From positions 3,515,696-3,579,695 of the forward strand of contig NZ_LR733215.1 of assembly GCF_902506435.1 (NCBI RefSeq): DNA of 64,000 nt, given 5' to 3'. Both the position numbers and the translations under genes were made by a program. The notes beneath the pieces were generated by a model. That model had not been told where the DNA came from, made no database searches, and saw only the letters and a list, made by a program, of their open reading frames with translations. Numbering within the stretch: position 1 is the stretch's first letter; every line of letters begins with the position of its first letter. The DNA comes from Nocardioides sp. AX2bis. GTDB lineage: Bacteria; Actinomycetota; Actinomycetes; Propionibacteriales; Nocardioidaceae. Below, piece by piece: positions 17,100-25,082 of this stretch.

Positions 17100-17855
17100 A
17101 TGGTGCACGGCGAGCAGCACGAGCGCGGGCTGGAGGCCCTGCGTCGCGCCGTCGCCCGCGCCCTGCTCGCGGCCGACCCGCTGCCGGCGGGGCCCTGCCC
17201 CCCGGGGATGCTGCTCAACGCCGCGACCTCGCCGGCGGGCCCGGCCGGGCCGGGCGCTCCGTACGGCGACCACGGCGACGCCGCCTCGTCGGCGGAGGAC
17301 GAGGGCGAGCGGAGCCGGCTGATCGCGCTGGTCGAGCTGGCCCGCGGTGGTGACGCGGAGGCCTTCGGGATGCTCTTCGACCACTACCACCCCCAGGTCT
17401 ACCGGTTCCTGTACCACCGCACCCGCTCCGTGACGCTGGCCGAGGACCTCACCTCCGAGACGTTCTTCCGCGCGCTGCGCCGGATGCCGGACTTCCGGTG
17501 GCAGGGCAAGGACTTCGGCGCCTGGCTGATGACGATCGCCCGCAACCTCACCGTCGACCACTTCAAGTCCGGCCGGGTCCGGATGGAGTCGACCACCGAG
17601 GACATGAGCCGGCACGACGACGTCACCGAGAGCACCGAGGACGCCGTGCTGGCGGCCCTCACCCACGAGGTGCTGCTCGACGCCCTGCAGCAGCTCTCCG
17701 ACGAGCAGCGCGACTGCCTGGTGATGAGGTTCCTGCAGGGCCTCAGCATCGCCGAGACCGCTGCCGTCCTCGGGCGCAGCGACGGCGCCGTCAAGCAGCT
17801 CCAGCTGCGCGGGGTGCGCAACCTCGCCAAGCTCGTCCCCGAGGACCTGCGGTGA
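17100..17855 (+). CDS. ECF RNA polymerase sigma factor, BldN-like
   Basis: Directs RNA polymerase to a dedicated promoter set. The 251-residue protein has an N-terminal extension of about 75 residues (Ala/Gly/Pro-rich), then region 2 (FGMLFDHYHPQVYRFLYHR through AWLMTIARN) and region 4 (LSDEQRDCLVMRFLQGLS with the helix-turn-helix to KQLQLRGVRN). The extension, the TSETFFRALRRMPDF stretch and the DHFKSGR stretch closely resemble Streptomyces BldN, which is made as a pro-protein and controlled by a membrane anti-sigma factor. The next long gene encodes a membrane protein, a probable partner. Confidence 0.88.
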   Translation: MVHGEQHERGLEALRRAVARALLAADPLPAGPCPPGMLLNAATSPAGPAGPGAPYGDHGDAASSAEDEGERSRLIALVELARGGDAEAFGMLFDHYHPQVYRFLYHRTRSVTLAEDLTSETFFRALRRMPDFRWQGKDFGAWLMTIARNLTVDHFKSGRVRMESTTEDMSRHDDVTESTEDAVLAALTHEVLLDALQQLSDEQRDCLVMRFLQGLSIAETAAVLGRSDGAVKQLQLRGVRNLAKLVPEDLR

Positions 17856-17968
17856 ACGCGACGCGCGTGGGCGACGACGCCGTAACCTCCGCCGCACGCC
17901 TGTCGTTGGGCGTCTCGAGCGGCGCGACGGACCAGTGGGCGCCCGAGACACCAGGACGGACCGCATGA
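17852..17968 (+). CDS. Candidate 38-residue small ORF between sigma factor and DUF5667 genes
   Basis: A GTG at 17852 overlaps the sigma stop (GTGA) and runs 38 codons to a TGA that overlaps the next ATG (ATGA), so it fits exactly between the two genes. About 84 percent of its codons end in G or C, against about 68 percent GC at first and second positions. That is a coding-like gradient, though weaker than in neighbouring genes. The product would be Ser/Ala/Thr-rich with one Trp and no recognisable domain. It could equally be untranslated spacer. Confidence 0.3.
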   Translation: MNATRVGDDAVTSAARLSLGVSSGATDQWAPETPGRTA

Positions 17969-19383
17969 CTCCGGGGTTCACGACGCGTGCACGAGCGGAC
18001 CGCTTCGACGCGTCGCTCGACGCGTCGCGCGACGCTGCCCCGCCGGGCGTCGACCCGGCCTGGCTGCGGCTCGTCGACCGGCTCCAGGCCGTCCCCGACG
18101 TGGCTCCCCGGCCGGAGTTCGCCTCCGCGCTGCGCGAGCAGCTGCTGGTCGCGGCCCGCAGCGAGCAGACGGCGACCGGGCTCGTCGCCGCGCCCCCCTC
18201 GCCCGACCCGCTGGACCGGCTGCGACTGGCGCCGGGACGCCCCCGGGGCCAGCGCCGGTTGACGGTGGCCGTGGCCGGCCTCGCGCTGGTCGGCGCCAGC
18301 GGCGGCATGGCCGTGGCCTCGCAGGGCGCCCTGCCCGGCGAGACCCTCTACCCCGTCAAGCGCGCCATCGAGGACGTCCGCACCGGCCTCGAGGACGACC
18401 CGTCGCAGAAGGGCACCCGCCTGATCGCCCAGGCCCGGGACCGGCTCACCGAGGTCGCCGCGCTGACCGTGGACGACGGCGCCGACCCGGTCGCCGTCGA
18501 GCAGACCCTGGACGACTTCGCCGCCCAGGCCGGCGAGGCCGCCGACCTCAAGCTCGAGGCGTACTACGCCTCCGGCAGCCAGGCCGAGGTGCTCGAGGTC
18601 CGGAACCTGGCCACCGACTCGGTGGCCGTCCTGGGCTCCCTCGAGCCCGTCGTGCCCGAGACCGCGCTGGGCGCCCTGCTGCGCGCGGCCCAGGACGTGC
18701 GGGCCTTCGACGCGGTGGCGCGGCAGGCCTGCGGCGGCTGCGGCGGACCCGTGGTGGACCTGGTCCCCGCCCTGGCGATCGACCCGGTCTCGGCCGACCT
18801 CGGCAGGGCCCTCGGCCTGCGCGAGCTCCGCGCCGCGGCGCAGCCCGGCACGAGCAGCGGGACGGGCGGCGAGGGTGGCGACGGCGGTACGCGGGCCGGC
18901 CGGCCTGACGGCGCTGCCACCGGCGGCGCCGGTGCCGGGCGAGCAGACGGTCGTCCGCAGGGCGGCGAGCGGGACGGCGGTCCGGACGGTCGGCAGGACG
19001 GCCGGCAGGACGGCCTCCCTGGCGGCGGTGCCTCGGTGCCGATCGACGGCGCCTCGGTCCCCGAGGTCGACGGTCCCCTGCGCGCCCTGACCGAGGGCGT
19101 CCGGGAGGGCCTGGGTCAGCTCGCCGGCTCCACCCCGCTCGGTGACCTGGGCGGAGGCCTGACCGGCGGCGGGTCCGACGGTGGGTCCGGCAGTGGGTCG
19201 GGCGGCGGGTCGGGCGGTGGGTCGGGCGGTGGGTCGGACAAGGGCTCCGACGGCGGCAAGGCCGACGGCCCGAAGAAGGGTGGCGGCAAGACCGGCGGCG
19301 GCGGCACGGGCGGCGGCTCGGGAGGCCTGCTCGGCGGGGCGCTCGAGGACGTCGACGACACCCTCGGCGGGATCCTGCCCTGA
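17965..19383 (+). CDS. DUF5667-like membrane protein, likely partner of the BldN-like sigma factor
   Basis: A 472-residue protein. Residues about 1-85 are cytoplasmic and include a PAWLRLVDRLQAVPDV segment and basic stretches; one membrane helix lies near 93-113 (LTVAVAGLALVGASGG). It is followed by a PGETLYPVKRAIEDV segment typical of DUF5667 proteins, then helical sequence with a CGGCGG pair, and a long Gly/Ser/Asp/Lys-rich tail. The cytoplasmic segment next to a sigma factor suggests an anti-sigma-like or tethering role; this is inference. The ATG at 17965 is preferred over an upstream GTG because AGGACGG precedes it. Confidence 0.7.
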   Translation: MTPGFTTRARADRFDASLDASRDAAPPGVDPAWLRLVDRLQAVPDVAPRPEFASALREQLLVAARSEQTATGLVAAPPSPDPLDRLRLAPGRPRGQRRLTVAVAGLALVGASGGMAVASQGALPGETLYPVKRAIEDVRTGLEDDPSQKGTRLIAQARDRLTEVAALTVDDGADPVAVEQTLDDFAAQAGEAADLKLEAYYASGSQAEVLEVRNLATDSVAVLGSLEPVVPETALGALLRAAQDVRAFDAVARQACGGCGGPVVDLVPALAIDPVSADLGRALGLRELRAAAQPGTSSGTGGEGGDGGTRAGRPDGAATGGAGAGRADGRPQGGERDGGPDGRQDGRQDGLPGGGASVPIDGASVPEVDGPLRALTEGVREGLGQLAGSTPLGDLGGGLTGGGSDGGSGSGSGGGSGGGSGGGSDKGSDGGKADGPKKGGGKTGGGGTGGGSGGLLGGALEDVDDTLGGILP

Positions 19384-19390
19384 CCGCGGC

Positions 19391-19405
19391 CGGACCCGAG
19401 GTCCG
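19391..19405. terminator. Short hairpin between convergent genes
   Basis: CGGACC-CGA-GGTCCG forms a 6-bp stem with a 3-nt loop 8 bp after the DUF5667 stop and 22 bp from the acyltransferase stop. Confidence 0.4.
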
Positions 19406-19426
19406 TCCGGCACCGCCGGGGGCGGC

Positions 19427-20512
19427 TCAGCCGAAGACGGAGTCGCGGTCCATCAGCAGCCGGTAGAGGGTCTGCTGGATCGTCTCGCGGACCTGGTCGG
19501 TCACGTCGAAGACCAGCATCGGGTCGTCGGCCGCACCGGGCTCGTAGTCGTCGGTGCGGATCGGCTCGCCGAACTCCAGCAGCCACTTCGAGGGCAGCGG
19601 GACCAGGCCGAGCGGCCCGAGCCACGGGAAGAGCGGGGTGATCGGGACGTACGGCAGGCCCAGCAGCCGGGCCAGGGCCGGGACGTTGCCGATCATCGGG
19701 TAGATCTCCTCCGCGCCGACCACCGCGAGCGGGACGATCGGGACGCCCGTGCGCAGCGCGGCCGAGACGAAGCCGCCGCGCCCGAAGCGCTGCAGCTTGT
19801 AGCGCTCGGCGTACGGCTTGCCGACGCCCTTGAAGCCCTCCGGCCACACGCCGACCAGCTCGCCCCCGCGCAGCATCCGCTCGGCGTCCTCCTGGCAGGC
19901 CAGGGTCGCGCCAGACTTGCGGGCCAGGGCGCTGACGACGGGGAGCCGGAAGACGAGGTCGGCGCCCAGGGGCCGCAGGAAACGGCCGGTGTGGTCGTGC
20001 ACGCTGACCATGGTCATCAGGCCGTCGACGGGGATCGTGCCGGAGTGGTTCGAGACCACCAGCGCGCCCCCGACCTCCGGGATGTTCTCGGCGCCCCGGA
20101 CCTCGATCCGGAACCACGAGCGCGCCAGCGGTCGCAGCGCGGCCAGCAGGAACCGCTCGGTGACCTCGGCGTCGAAGCCGTACTCGTCGACGGGGTAGTC
20201 GCCGGTCAGCCGTCGGCGCCAGAACGCCAGCAGCCGGGCCAGCTGCGGCTCCCACTGCTCGCCGAAGACCTCACGGGCCGCGGTCTGCAGCGCCCCGAGC
20301 CACTGGGCCGGCGACGCCTGCGCGAGCGGGTTCCGCTCCTGGGTGCGCGCCGCGGCGCGGCGCCCGGCCGTGGTCGGCACCGTCGCCGGCTCGACCGGCT
20401 CCGCGCCCGGGTCCGACGAGGCGGCCGGGGGCACCGCCACGAGGACCGGCTCGACGAGCTCCTCGGGGAGGTCCTCGACGGGGGGCTCGGCGGGGGGCTC
20501 GACGGATCCCAC
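19427..20512 (-). CDS. Lysophospholipid acyltransferase (PlsC-type)
   Basis: Transfers an acyl chain to a lysophospholipid or related glycerolipid at the membrane. The 361 residues include an acidic Pro-rich N-terminus of about 60, then the acyltransferase motif NHSGTIPVD (H156, D163) and motif III VWPEGFKGVGK (E225) with the later IVPLAVVG block. The His-to-Asp spacing is longer than the classical HX4D, as in one actinobacterial subgroup. The GTG at 20512 has GAGGAG almost touching it, so the true start is uncertain. It is divergent from the SigE-type sigma gene. Confidence 0.8.
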   Translation of the reverse strand: MGSVEPPAEPPVEDLPEELVEPVLVAVPPAASSDPGAEPVEPATVPTTAGRRAAARTQERNPLAQASPAQWLGALQTAAREVFGEQWEPQLARLLAFWRRRLTGDYPVDEYGFDAEVTERFLLAALRPLARSWFRIEVRGAENIPEVGGALVVSNHSGTIPVDGLMTMVSVHDHTGRFLRPLGADLVFRLPVVSALARKSGATLACQEDAERMLRGGELVGVWPEGFKGVGKPYAERYKLQRFGRGGFVSAALRTGVPIVPLAVVGAEEIYPMIGNVPALARLLGLPYVPITPLFPWLGPLGLVPLPSKWLLEFGEPIRTDDYEPGAADDPMLVFDVTDQVRETIQQTLYRLLMDRDSVFG

Positions 20513-20536
20513 CTCCTCGACCGCTCGCGCGGGGGC

Positions 20537-20641
20537 ATGTCGATCAGCTCCTGGGGCCCGTGGGGCTCCTACGACTCGTTCACCGGCTGGGTGGACGACC
20601 AGGTCCGGCTGGACGGGCCGCAGGGCGCAGGACCGGGATGA
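20537..20641 (+). CDS. Candidate 34-residue aromatic-rich small protein coupled to a sigma factor gene
   Basis: ATG at 20537 opens 34 codons whose TGA overlaps the sigma-factor ATG at 20638 (ATGA). All but three codons end in G or C, a strong coding bias for such a short stretch. The product contains WGPWGSYDSF and GWVDDQV with three tryptophans, then a Gly/Pro-rich end, and matches no family I know. It could be a regulatory peptide whose translation sets sigma-factor translation, or a small partner of the sigma factor. No good ribosome binding site is seen apart from a G-run. Confidence 0.42.
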   Translation: MSISSWGPWGSYDSFTGWVDDQVRLDGPQGAGPG

Positions 20642-21129
20642 GGGACGCCGAGCGGGAGACCGCCTTCACCGCCTTCGTCACCGCGCGCCGCGACCACCTG
20701 CGCCGGATCGCCTATGCCGTCTGCGGCGACTGGCACACCGCCGACGACCTCGTGCAGACCGCGCTGGTGAAGGCCTACGTGGCCTGGCCGCGGATCCGGC
20801 GCGAGGGCGAGGAGGAGGCGTACGTGCGTCGGATCATCGTCCGCGCCAACATCGACCGGCACCGGCGCGCCACGAACCGCGAGCTCGTCGGCGTGCCGGA
20901 GCACGGCGGGTCCTGCGATCCCGAGCCGGTCGAGGAGCGGTCGGCGCTCCTCGACGCCCTCCAGGGCCTGCCCGAGATGCAGCGCAAGGCGGTGCTGCTG
21001 CGGTACTGGCTGGGGATGTCGACCGCGGAGACCGCCGCCGAGCTCGGGATCGCCGAGGGGACGGTCAAGAGCCACGCCTCACGGGGCCGGGAGCGGCTCC
21101 AGGCCCTGCTGGCCGACGCCGACCGGTGA
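20638..21129 (+). CDS. ECF sigma factor, SigE family
   Basis: A 163-residue sigma factor with only regions 2 and 4: FTAFVTARRDHLRRIAYAVCGDWHTADDLVQTALV, seen as short motifs RRIAYAVCGD and DDLVQ, then LPEMQRKAVLLRYW and the region 4 helix AEGTVKSHASRGRERL. This is the compact SigE-family type of actinobacteria. The ATG at 20638 overlaps the stop of a 34-codon ORF, and GCAGGACC lies upstream. No anti-sigma gene follows; the next gene is a DUF2867-like protein with its own promoter. Confidence 0.87.
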   Translation: MRDAERETAFTAFVTARRDHLRRIAYAVCGDWHTADDLVQTALVKAYVAWPRIRREGEEEAYVRRIIVRANIDRHRRATNRELVGVPEHGGSCDPEPVEERSALLDALQGLPEMQRKAVLLRYWLGMSTAETAAELGIAEGTVKSHASRGRERLQALLADADR

Positions 21130-21154
21130 CACCGGCGGGGTGGCCGGGCCGCCG

Positions 21155-21160
21155 TACGCT
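21155..21160 (+). promoter_or_regulatory. -10 box TACGCT, leaderless start of DUF2867-like gene
   Basis: TACGCT ends 6 nt before the GTG at 21167; no Shine-Dalgarno sequence is present. Confidence 0.5.
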
Positions 21161-21166
21161 CACGGG

Positions 21167-21682
21167 GTGAGAGCCTTCCCCACCCTCCAGCGCAGCGGCC
21201 GCTCGACGACCCTGGACCGTCCGGCCGCCGACGTCTGGGCCGCGGTGGCCTCGGCGCGCCCCGACGCGGACGGGCACGTCTGGTACGTCGACGCGCCCGG
21301 CTTCGTGGTCCGTGGGGCGATCGACCGGGTCGCCCTCGGCCGGGGCCGACGCTGGCCCCTGCCCGACCGCGACCTGCTGCGCAGCGGCGACCGGGCCGGG
21401 TTCTGGGAGGTCCTCGAGGTCGACCACGACAACCGCCGGATGACCATGCAGGCCTCGGTGCGGGCGCCGGGCACGGTGCGGATGGAGGTCTCGGTCGCCG
21501 ACGCCGGCGCCGACTGGAGCGTGGCCACCCTGGCCATCTCCTTCGCCCCCCGCGGGGTGCTCGGCTGGACCTACCTGCTCACCGACCTCCCCGCCCGGGA
21601 GGTCGTGATGGAGCTGACGCAGAGCGCGCTGCTGGCCGACGTCGCGGCCGCCACCGGGGCGCGGGTCCGCACCGCCGGCTGA
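21167..21682 (+). CDS. DUF2867-like / SRPBCC-type protein
   Basis: A 171-residue protein with a START/SRPBCC-like pattern: an N-terminal RPAADVWAAV helix, alternating strands such as DRAGFWEVLEV and RRMTMQASV, and a long C-terminal helix. DUF2867-type proteins bind hydrophobic ligands or lack known function; no substrate can be inferred here. The GTG at 21167 is chosen over the in-frame GTG at 21140 because of the TACGCT box. It is convergent with the RNA methyltransferase gene 15 bp away. Confidence 0.6.
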   Translation: MRAFPTLQRSGRSTTLDRPAADVWAAVASARPDADGHVWYVDAPGFVVRGAIDRVALGRGRRWPLPDRDLLRSGDRAGFWEVLEVDHDNRRMTMQASVRAPGTVRMEVSVADAGADWSVATLAISFAPRGVLGWTYLLTDLPAREVVMELTQSALLADVAAATGARVRTAG

Positions 21683-21697
21683 CCTGACCCTGCCGGG

Positions 21698-22402
21698 TCA
21701 GCCCCGCCAGGTCTCCTCGGCGCCGAGGTCGGCGTGCTGGCGCACCCAGGTGTGCATCGCGATCGCGGCGGCCGCGGAGGCGTTGATGGAGCGGGTCGAG
21801 CCGAACTGCGCGATCGAGAAGGTCGCCTCGCACGCATCCCGGGCGTCCTCGGAGAGGCCCGGACCCTCCTGCCCGAAGAGCAGGCAGACCCGGCGGGGCA
21901 GCGCGAGCGTCTCGAGGTGCCGCGAGCCGGGCAGGTTGTCCACGCCGTAGAGCGGGGTGTCCTGCTCGGCGAGGTACGCCGCGAGGTCCGCGGCGGTCGG
22001 GTGGTGGCGCACGTGCTGGTAGCGGTCGGTCACCATCGCCCCGCGCCGGTTCCACCGCTTGCGGCCCACGATGTGCACCTCGGCGGCCAGGAACGCGTTC
22101 GCGGTGCGCACCACGGTGCCGATGTTGAAGTCGTGCTGCCAGTTCTCCACGGCCACGTGGAGGTCGTGGCGGCGGGTGTCGAGGTCGGCCACGACCGCCT
22201 CGAGCCGCCAGTAGCGGTAGCGGTCGACCACGTTGCGCCGGTCGCCGTCGCGCAGCAGGTCGGGGTCGTAGCGGGGGTCGTCGGGCCAGGCCGCCTCGCC
22301 GCCCGGCCACGGCCCGACCCCGACCTCGTCGGGGCCGTAGGGCATCGGGTCGTACGGCGCGCGCCGCTCGTCCTCGTCGGCCCCGGTCCCGCCCTCGCTC
22401 AC
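21698..22402 (-). CDS. SpoU/TrmH-family RNA 2'-O-methyltransferase
   Basis: SAM-dependent methyltransferase of the SPOUT class that methylates ribose in tRNA or rRNA. The 234-residue protein shows the three family motifs: NIGTVVRTAN (with N for substrate), LFGQEGPGLS, and GSTRSINASAAAAIAMHTW in short, of which SINASAAAAI forms the trefoil-knot SAM site. The N-terminal 75 residues are acidic and unusual. The GTG overlaps the upstream TIM-barrel gene (GTGA). The exact RNA target is not evident. Confidence 0.87.
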   Translation of the reverse strand: MSEGGTGADEDERRAPYDPMPYGPDEVGVGPWPGGEAAWPDDPRYDPDLLRDGDRRNVVDRYRYWRLEAVVADLDTRRHDLHVAVENWQHDFNIGTVVRTANAFLAAEVHIVGRKRWNRRGAMVTDRYQHVRHHPTAADLAAYLAEQDTPLYGVDNLPGSRHLETLALPRRVCLLFGQEGPGLSEDARDACEATFSIAQFGSTRSINASAAAAIAMHTWVRQHADLGAEETWRG

Positions 22403-23178
22403 GCCAGGTGCTCGCGCGCGAAGTCCAGGGACTCGCGCAGGTCGGCGACGCGCTCCTCACGGGTGCGGCAGCGCCGGGTGCTGATCTCGACCACGACCTC
22501 GCCGGTGAAGCCGGTCGACGCCACGTGCCGCAGGAACGCTGCGGCCCCGGTCGTGCCGCGTCCTGGGACGAGGTGCTCGTCCTTGGCGGTGCCGCTGCCG
22601 TCGGTCAGGTGCACGTGGCTCAGCCGGTCGCCGAGCCGCTCGGCCATCGCGACCGGGTCGGCCCGGGCGATCGAGGCGTGAGAAAGGTCGACGGTGGTGT
22701 GGGCGTAGGACTCCGCCGACGGGTCCCAGCCGGGCAGGTACATCTCGACGCCCCGCCGGGAGGAGGCGCGCCAGGGGTACATGTTCTCGACGGCGAAGGC
22801 CAGTCCGGTGGACTGCTCCAGCGCGGCGACGCCGTTGACGAAGTCGCGGGCGTACTCCTTCTGCCAGCGGAACGGCGGGTGCAGGACCACCACCTCGGCG
22901 CCGACCACGTGCGCCATCTCGGCCGCGCGCTCGAGCTTGCCCCAGGGCTCGACGCCCCAGACGCGCTGGGTGAAGAGCAGCGTCGGGGCGTGGATCGCGC
23001 TGATCGGCACGCCGTGGTGCTTCGAGAGCTGCGCGACCGCGCTGGTCTGCTGGCTGAGCCCGTCGACCCCGACCATCACCTCGACGGCGTCGTAGCCGAG
23101 GTCGGCGGCGTAGCCGAAGGCGTGCGCGGTCGACTCGGGGTAGACCGACGACGTCGAGAGCCCGATCCGGGGCGGCAT
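22399..23178 (-). CDS. Sugar phosphate isomerase/epimerase-like TIM-barrel protein
   Basis: A 259-residue AP-endonuclease-2-type TIM barrel, the fold of xylose isomerase-like epimerases and endonuclease IV. Metal-ligand-like residues appear in order: H in SAIHAPT, H in VVLHPP, E in AVENMYP, D and H in TVDLSHAS, H in HVHLTDGSG and E in VVVEIST. The ATG shares a base with the ppx stop (TGATG), so the two are coupled. The gene follows a Ppx/GppA gene in mycobacteria too (from memory). Substrate unknown. Confidence 0.8.
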   Translation of the reverse strand: MPPRIGLSTSSVYPESTAHAFGYAADLGYDAVEVMVGVDGLSQQTSAVAQLSKHHGVPISAIHAPTLLFTQRVWGVEPWGKLERAAEMAHVVGAEVVVLHPPFRWQKEYARDFVNGVAALEQSTGLAFAVENMYPWRASSRRGVEMYLPGWDPSAESYAHTTVDLSHASIARADPVAMAERLGDRLSHVHLTDGSGTAKDEHLVPGRGTTGAAAFLRHVASTGFTGEVVVEISTRRCRTREERVADLRESLDFAREHLA

Positions 23179-24137
23179 CAGGCGCCCGGCCGGGACCTGG
23201 CGGACGGGTCCTCACCGAGCCGGTCGATCCGCTCGAGGATCACGCCCTCGCGCAGCGCCCACGGGCAGATCTCGAGCTCGGCGAGGTCGAAGATGTCCAT
23301 GCAGGCCTCGGCCACGAGCGCCCCGGGGACGATCTGGTGGGCGCGGCTCGCGGAGACGCCGGGCAGCCCGGCGAGCTCCTCGACCGACAGCCCGACCAGC
23401 TCGGGCAGGCGTGCGCGCAGCGTGTCCAGGGCCAGGGTGCGGGGCACCAGCGGGCCGTCGTCGGACGGCGCGGCACCGCAGATCCGGGCCAGGGAACGGA
23501 AGGTCTTGGACGTCGCCGCGGCGCGGTGCGGCGGGCCGGCGCGCAGCAGCAGACCGGCGTCGCGGGCGATCTCGGCGCGGATCGTACGCCGCAGCGCCCG
23601 CAGGCTCCCGGCGTCCGCCGGGCCGTCGGCGAAGTGGCCGCGGGCCAGCCGGGCCGCGCCCAGCGGCAGCGACCAGGCCACGTCGGGCAGCTCGGAGGTG
23701 CCGCCGGCGATCTCGAGCGACCCGCCGCCGATGTCGAAGACGGCCAGCCGCCCGGCCGACCAGCCGAACCACCGACGGACGGCCAGGAACGTCAGCCGGG
23801 CCTCGTCCTCACCGGAGAGCACCGGGATCTCCACGCCGGTCTCGCGTGCGACGTGGGTCAGCACCTCCTCGGAGTTGACCGCGTCGCGCACCGCCGAGGT
23901 GGCGAACGGCAGCATCTCCTCGCAGCCCTTGTCCTCGGCGACCGCGACCGCCTCGGCGGTGAAGGCGGTCAGGGCGGCGACACCGTCGTCGGTGACGGCG
24001 CCGTGCTCGTCGAGGTGCTCGGCCAGGCGCAGCCGCTGCTTGTGGCTGGAGGCGGGCAGGGGTGCGGAACCGTCGTGGGCGTCCACCACGAGGAGGTGGC
24101 CGGTGTTGGAACCGATGTCGAGGACGCCGAGGCGCAT
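23178..24137 (-). CDS. ppx: Exopolyphosphatase / guanosine pentaphosphatase family protein
   Basis: ASKHA-fold phosphatase acting on polyphosphate or pppGpp. In 319 residues it has the N-terminal phosphate motif [10 protein letters not shown], the conserved [10 protein letters not shown], the second phosphate loop [10 protein letters not shown] and the later PLGAARLA. It is the short, two-domain form found in actinobacteria, which lack the C-terminal regulatory domain of E. coli Ppx. A TACGTT box 6 nt upstream indicates a leaderless ATG and makes this the first gene of a ppx - TIM barrel - methyltransferase operon. Confidence 0.88.
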   Translation of the reverse strand: MRLGVLDIGSNTGHLLVVDAHDGSAPLPASSHKQRLRLAEHLDEHGAVTDDGVAALTAFTAEAVAVAEDKGCEEMLPFATSAVRDAVNSEEVLTHVARETGVEIPVLSGEDEARLTFLAVRRWFGWSAGRLAVFDIGGGSLEIAGGTSELPDVAWSLPLGAARLARGHFADGPADAGSLRALRRTIRAEIARDAGLLLRAGPPHRAAATSKTFRSLARICGAAPSDDGPLVPRTLALDTLRARLPELVGLSVEELAGLPGVSASRAHQIVPGALVAEACMDIFDLAELEICPWALREGVILERIDRLGEDPSARSRPGA

Positions 24138-24143
24138 GGGACC

Positions 24144-24149
24144 AACGTA
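24144..24149 (-). promoter_or_regulatory. -10 box TACGTT, leaderless start of ppx
   Basis: Minus-strand TACGTT ends 6 nt before the ATG at 24137. It is divergent from the box at 24191-24196, so two promoters share about 40 bp. Confidence 0.55.
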
Positions 24150-24190
24150 CCCGGGCGGGGCCTCCCCCCTCGCCCCGCTCCCCCGCGACG

Positions 24191-24196
24191 TAGGCT
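24191..24196 (+). promoter_or_regulatory. -10 box TAGGCT, leaderless start of cysteine-rich protein gene
   Basis: TAGGCT ends 6 nt before the GTG at 24203; no Shine-Dalgarno sequence is seen. Confidence 0.55.
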
Positions 24197-24202
24197 CCTG
24201 CG

Positions 24203-24961
24203 GTGCCCGAGGTCGACCTGGTGTTCCCCCGCGCCTTCGTGGAGTTCGAGAACCCCGAGGACGCCGACGAGGTGCTGCGCTGCGACCTCACCTGGCTCAC
24301 GTCGCGCTACCGCTGCATCTTCGGCTCGGGCTGCGCCGGCATCTACGCCGATTCCCCCGACGTCGGCTGCTGCACGCTGGGCGCGCACTTCTCCGACGAG
24401 GACGACGAGCGCCGGACCGCCGGTTTCGTGGCGCAGCTGGACGAGCGGCTGTGGCAGCTCCACCCCGGCCGCGAGGTCACCGAGGCCGACTGGGTCGAGG
24501 TCGAGGACGACGCCCGCAAGACGCGGGTGGTCGAGTCCGGGGGCCAGCGCGCCTGCGTCTTCAGCAACCGGCCGGGCTTCGCCGGCGGCGCCGGCTGCGC
24601 CCTGCACGCCCTGGCGCTGGAGCAGGGGCGCGAACCCCTGGAGACCAAGCCGGACGTGTGCTGGCAGCTGCCGATGCGGCGCACCTTCCGCGACGTCGAG
24701 CGCGCCGACGGCACGGAGTACCTCGAGGTCACCATCGGCGAGTACGACCGCCGCGGCTGGGGCCCGGGCGGGCACGACCTCGACTGGTACTGCTCGGGCA
24801 ACACCGAGGCGCACGACGCGCCGGAGCCGGTCTACGTGACCCACGCCCCGGAGCTGGTCGCGCTGATGGGACGGGGTGCCTACGACGAGCTGGTCGGGCA
24901 CTGCGAGACCCACCTCGCGGCCCGTCCGCGGCTCGCGCTGCACCCGGCCGACCCGGCCTGA
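24203..24961 (+). CDS. Cysteine-rich conserved protein, possible metal-binding (DUF3109/YkgJ-like)
   Basis: A 252-residue protein of unknown function. Cysteines are clustered: CIFGSGC and DVGCCTLG early, CVFSN and GGAGCALH in the middle, then PDVCWQLP and WYCSGN. This resembles Fe- or Zn-chelating YkgJ/DUF3109-type proteins, where spaced cysteines bind a metal cluster; that is inference from spacing only. It is divergent from ppx. From memory, a similar protein neighbours ppx in mycobacteria (the Rv0495c/Rv0496 pair), so the linkage seems conserved. The sequence is acidic and has no signal peptide, so it is probably cytoplasmic. Confidence 0.65.
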   Translation: MPEVDLVFPRAFVEFENPEDADEVLRCDLTWLTSRYRCIFGSGCAGIYADSPDVGCCTLGAHFSDEDDERRTAGFVAQLDERLWQLHPGREVTEADWVEVEDDARKTRVVESGGQRACVFSNRPGFAGGAGCALHALALEQGREPLETKPDVCWQLPMRRTFRDVERADGTEYLEVTIGEYDRRGWGPGGHDLDWYCSGNTEAHDAPEPVYVTHAPELVALMGRGAYDELVGHCETHLAARPRLALHPADPA

Positions 24962-24974
24962 GGTCCGCCGGGGA

Positions 24975-24988
24975 CGGTCCCGGGACCG
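24975..24988. terminator. Palindrome after the cysteine-rich gene
   Basis: CGGTCCCGGGACCG is a perfect 14-bp palindrome 13 bp after the stop codon. It is a possible weak terminator. Confidence 0.4.
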
Positions 24989-25029
24989 CCCCACCCGGCC
25001 TGACCTCGGACGCGACCTCTCGACATCAA

Positions 25030-25049
25030 GACACCGGGACCCCGGTGTC
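25030..25049. repeat. 9-bp inverted repeat overlapping a probable -35 region
   Basis: GACACCGGG and CCCGGTGTC with a 2-nt centre. Its right arm reaches the expected -35 position of the VOC gene promoter, whose -10 candidate is CACAAT at 25071-25076. It could be an operator or part of a terminator for the preceding gene. Confidence 0.4.
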
Positions 25050-25082
25050 AAGCCTCCACGCGGCTGTGCGCACAATCTCGTC

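Noticed and set aside
19180-19335. DNA tandem repeat in the DUF5667 gene
   Set aside because: The periodicity is codon-level Gly/Ser repetition within the coding frame, not an independent element.
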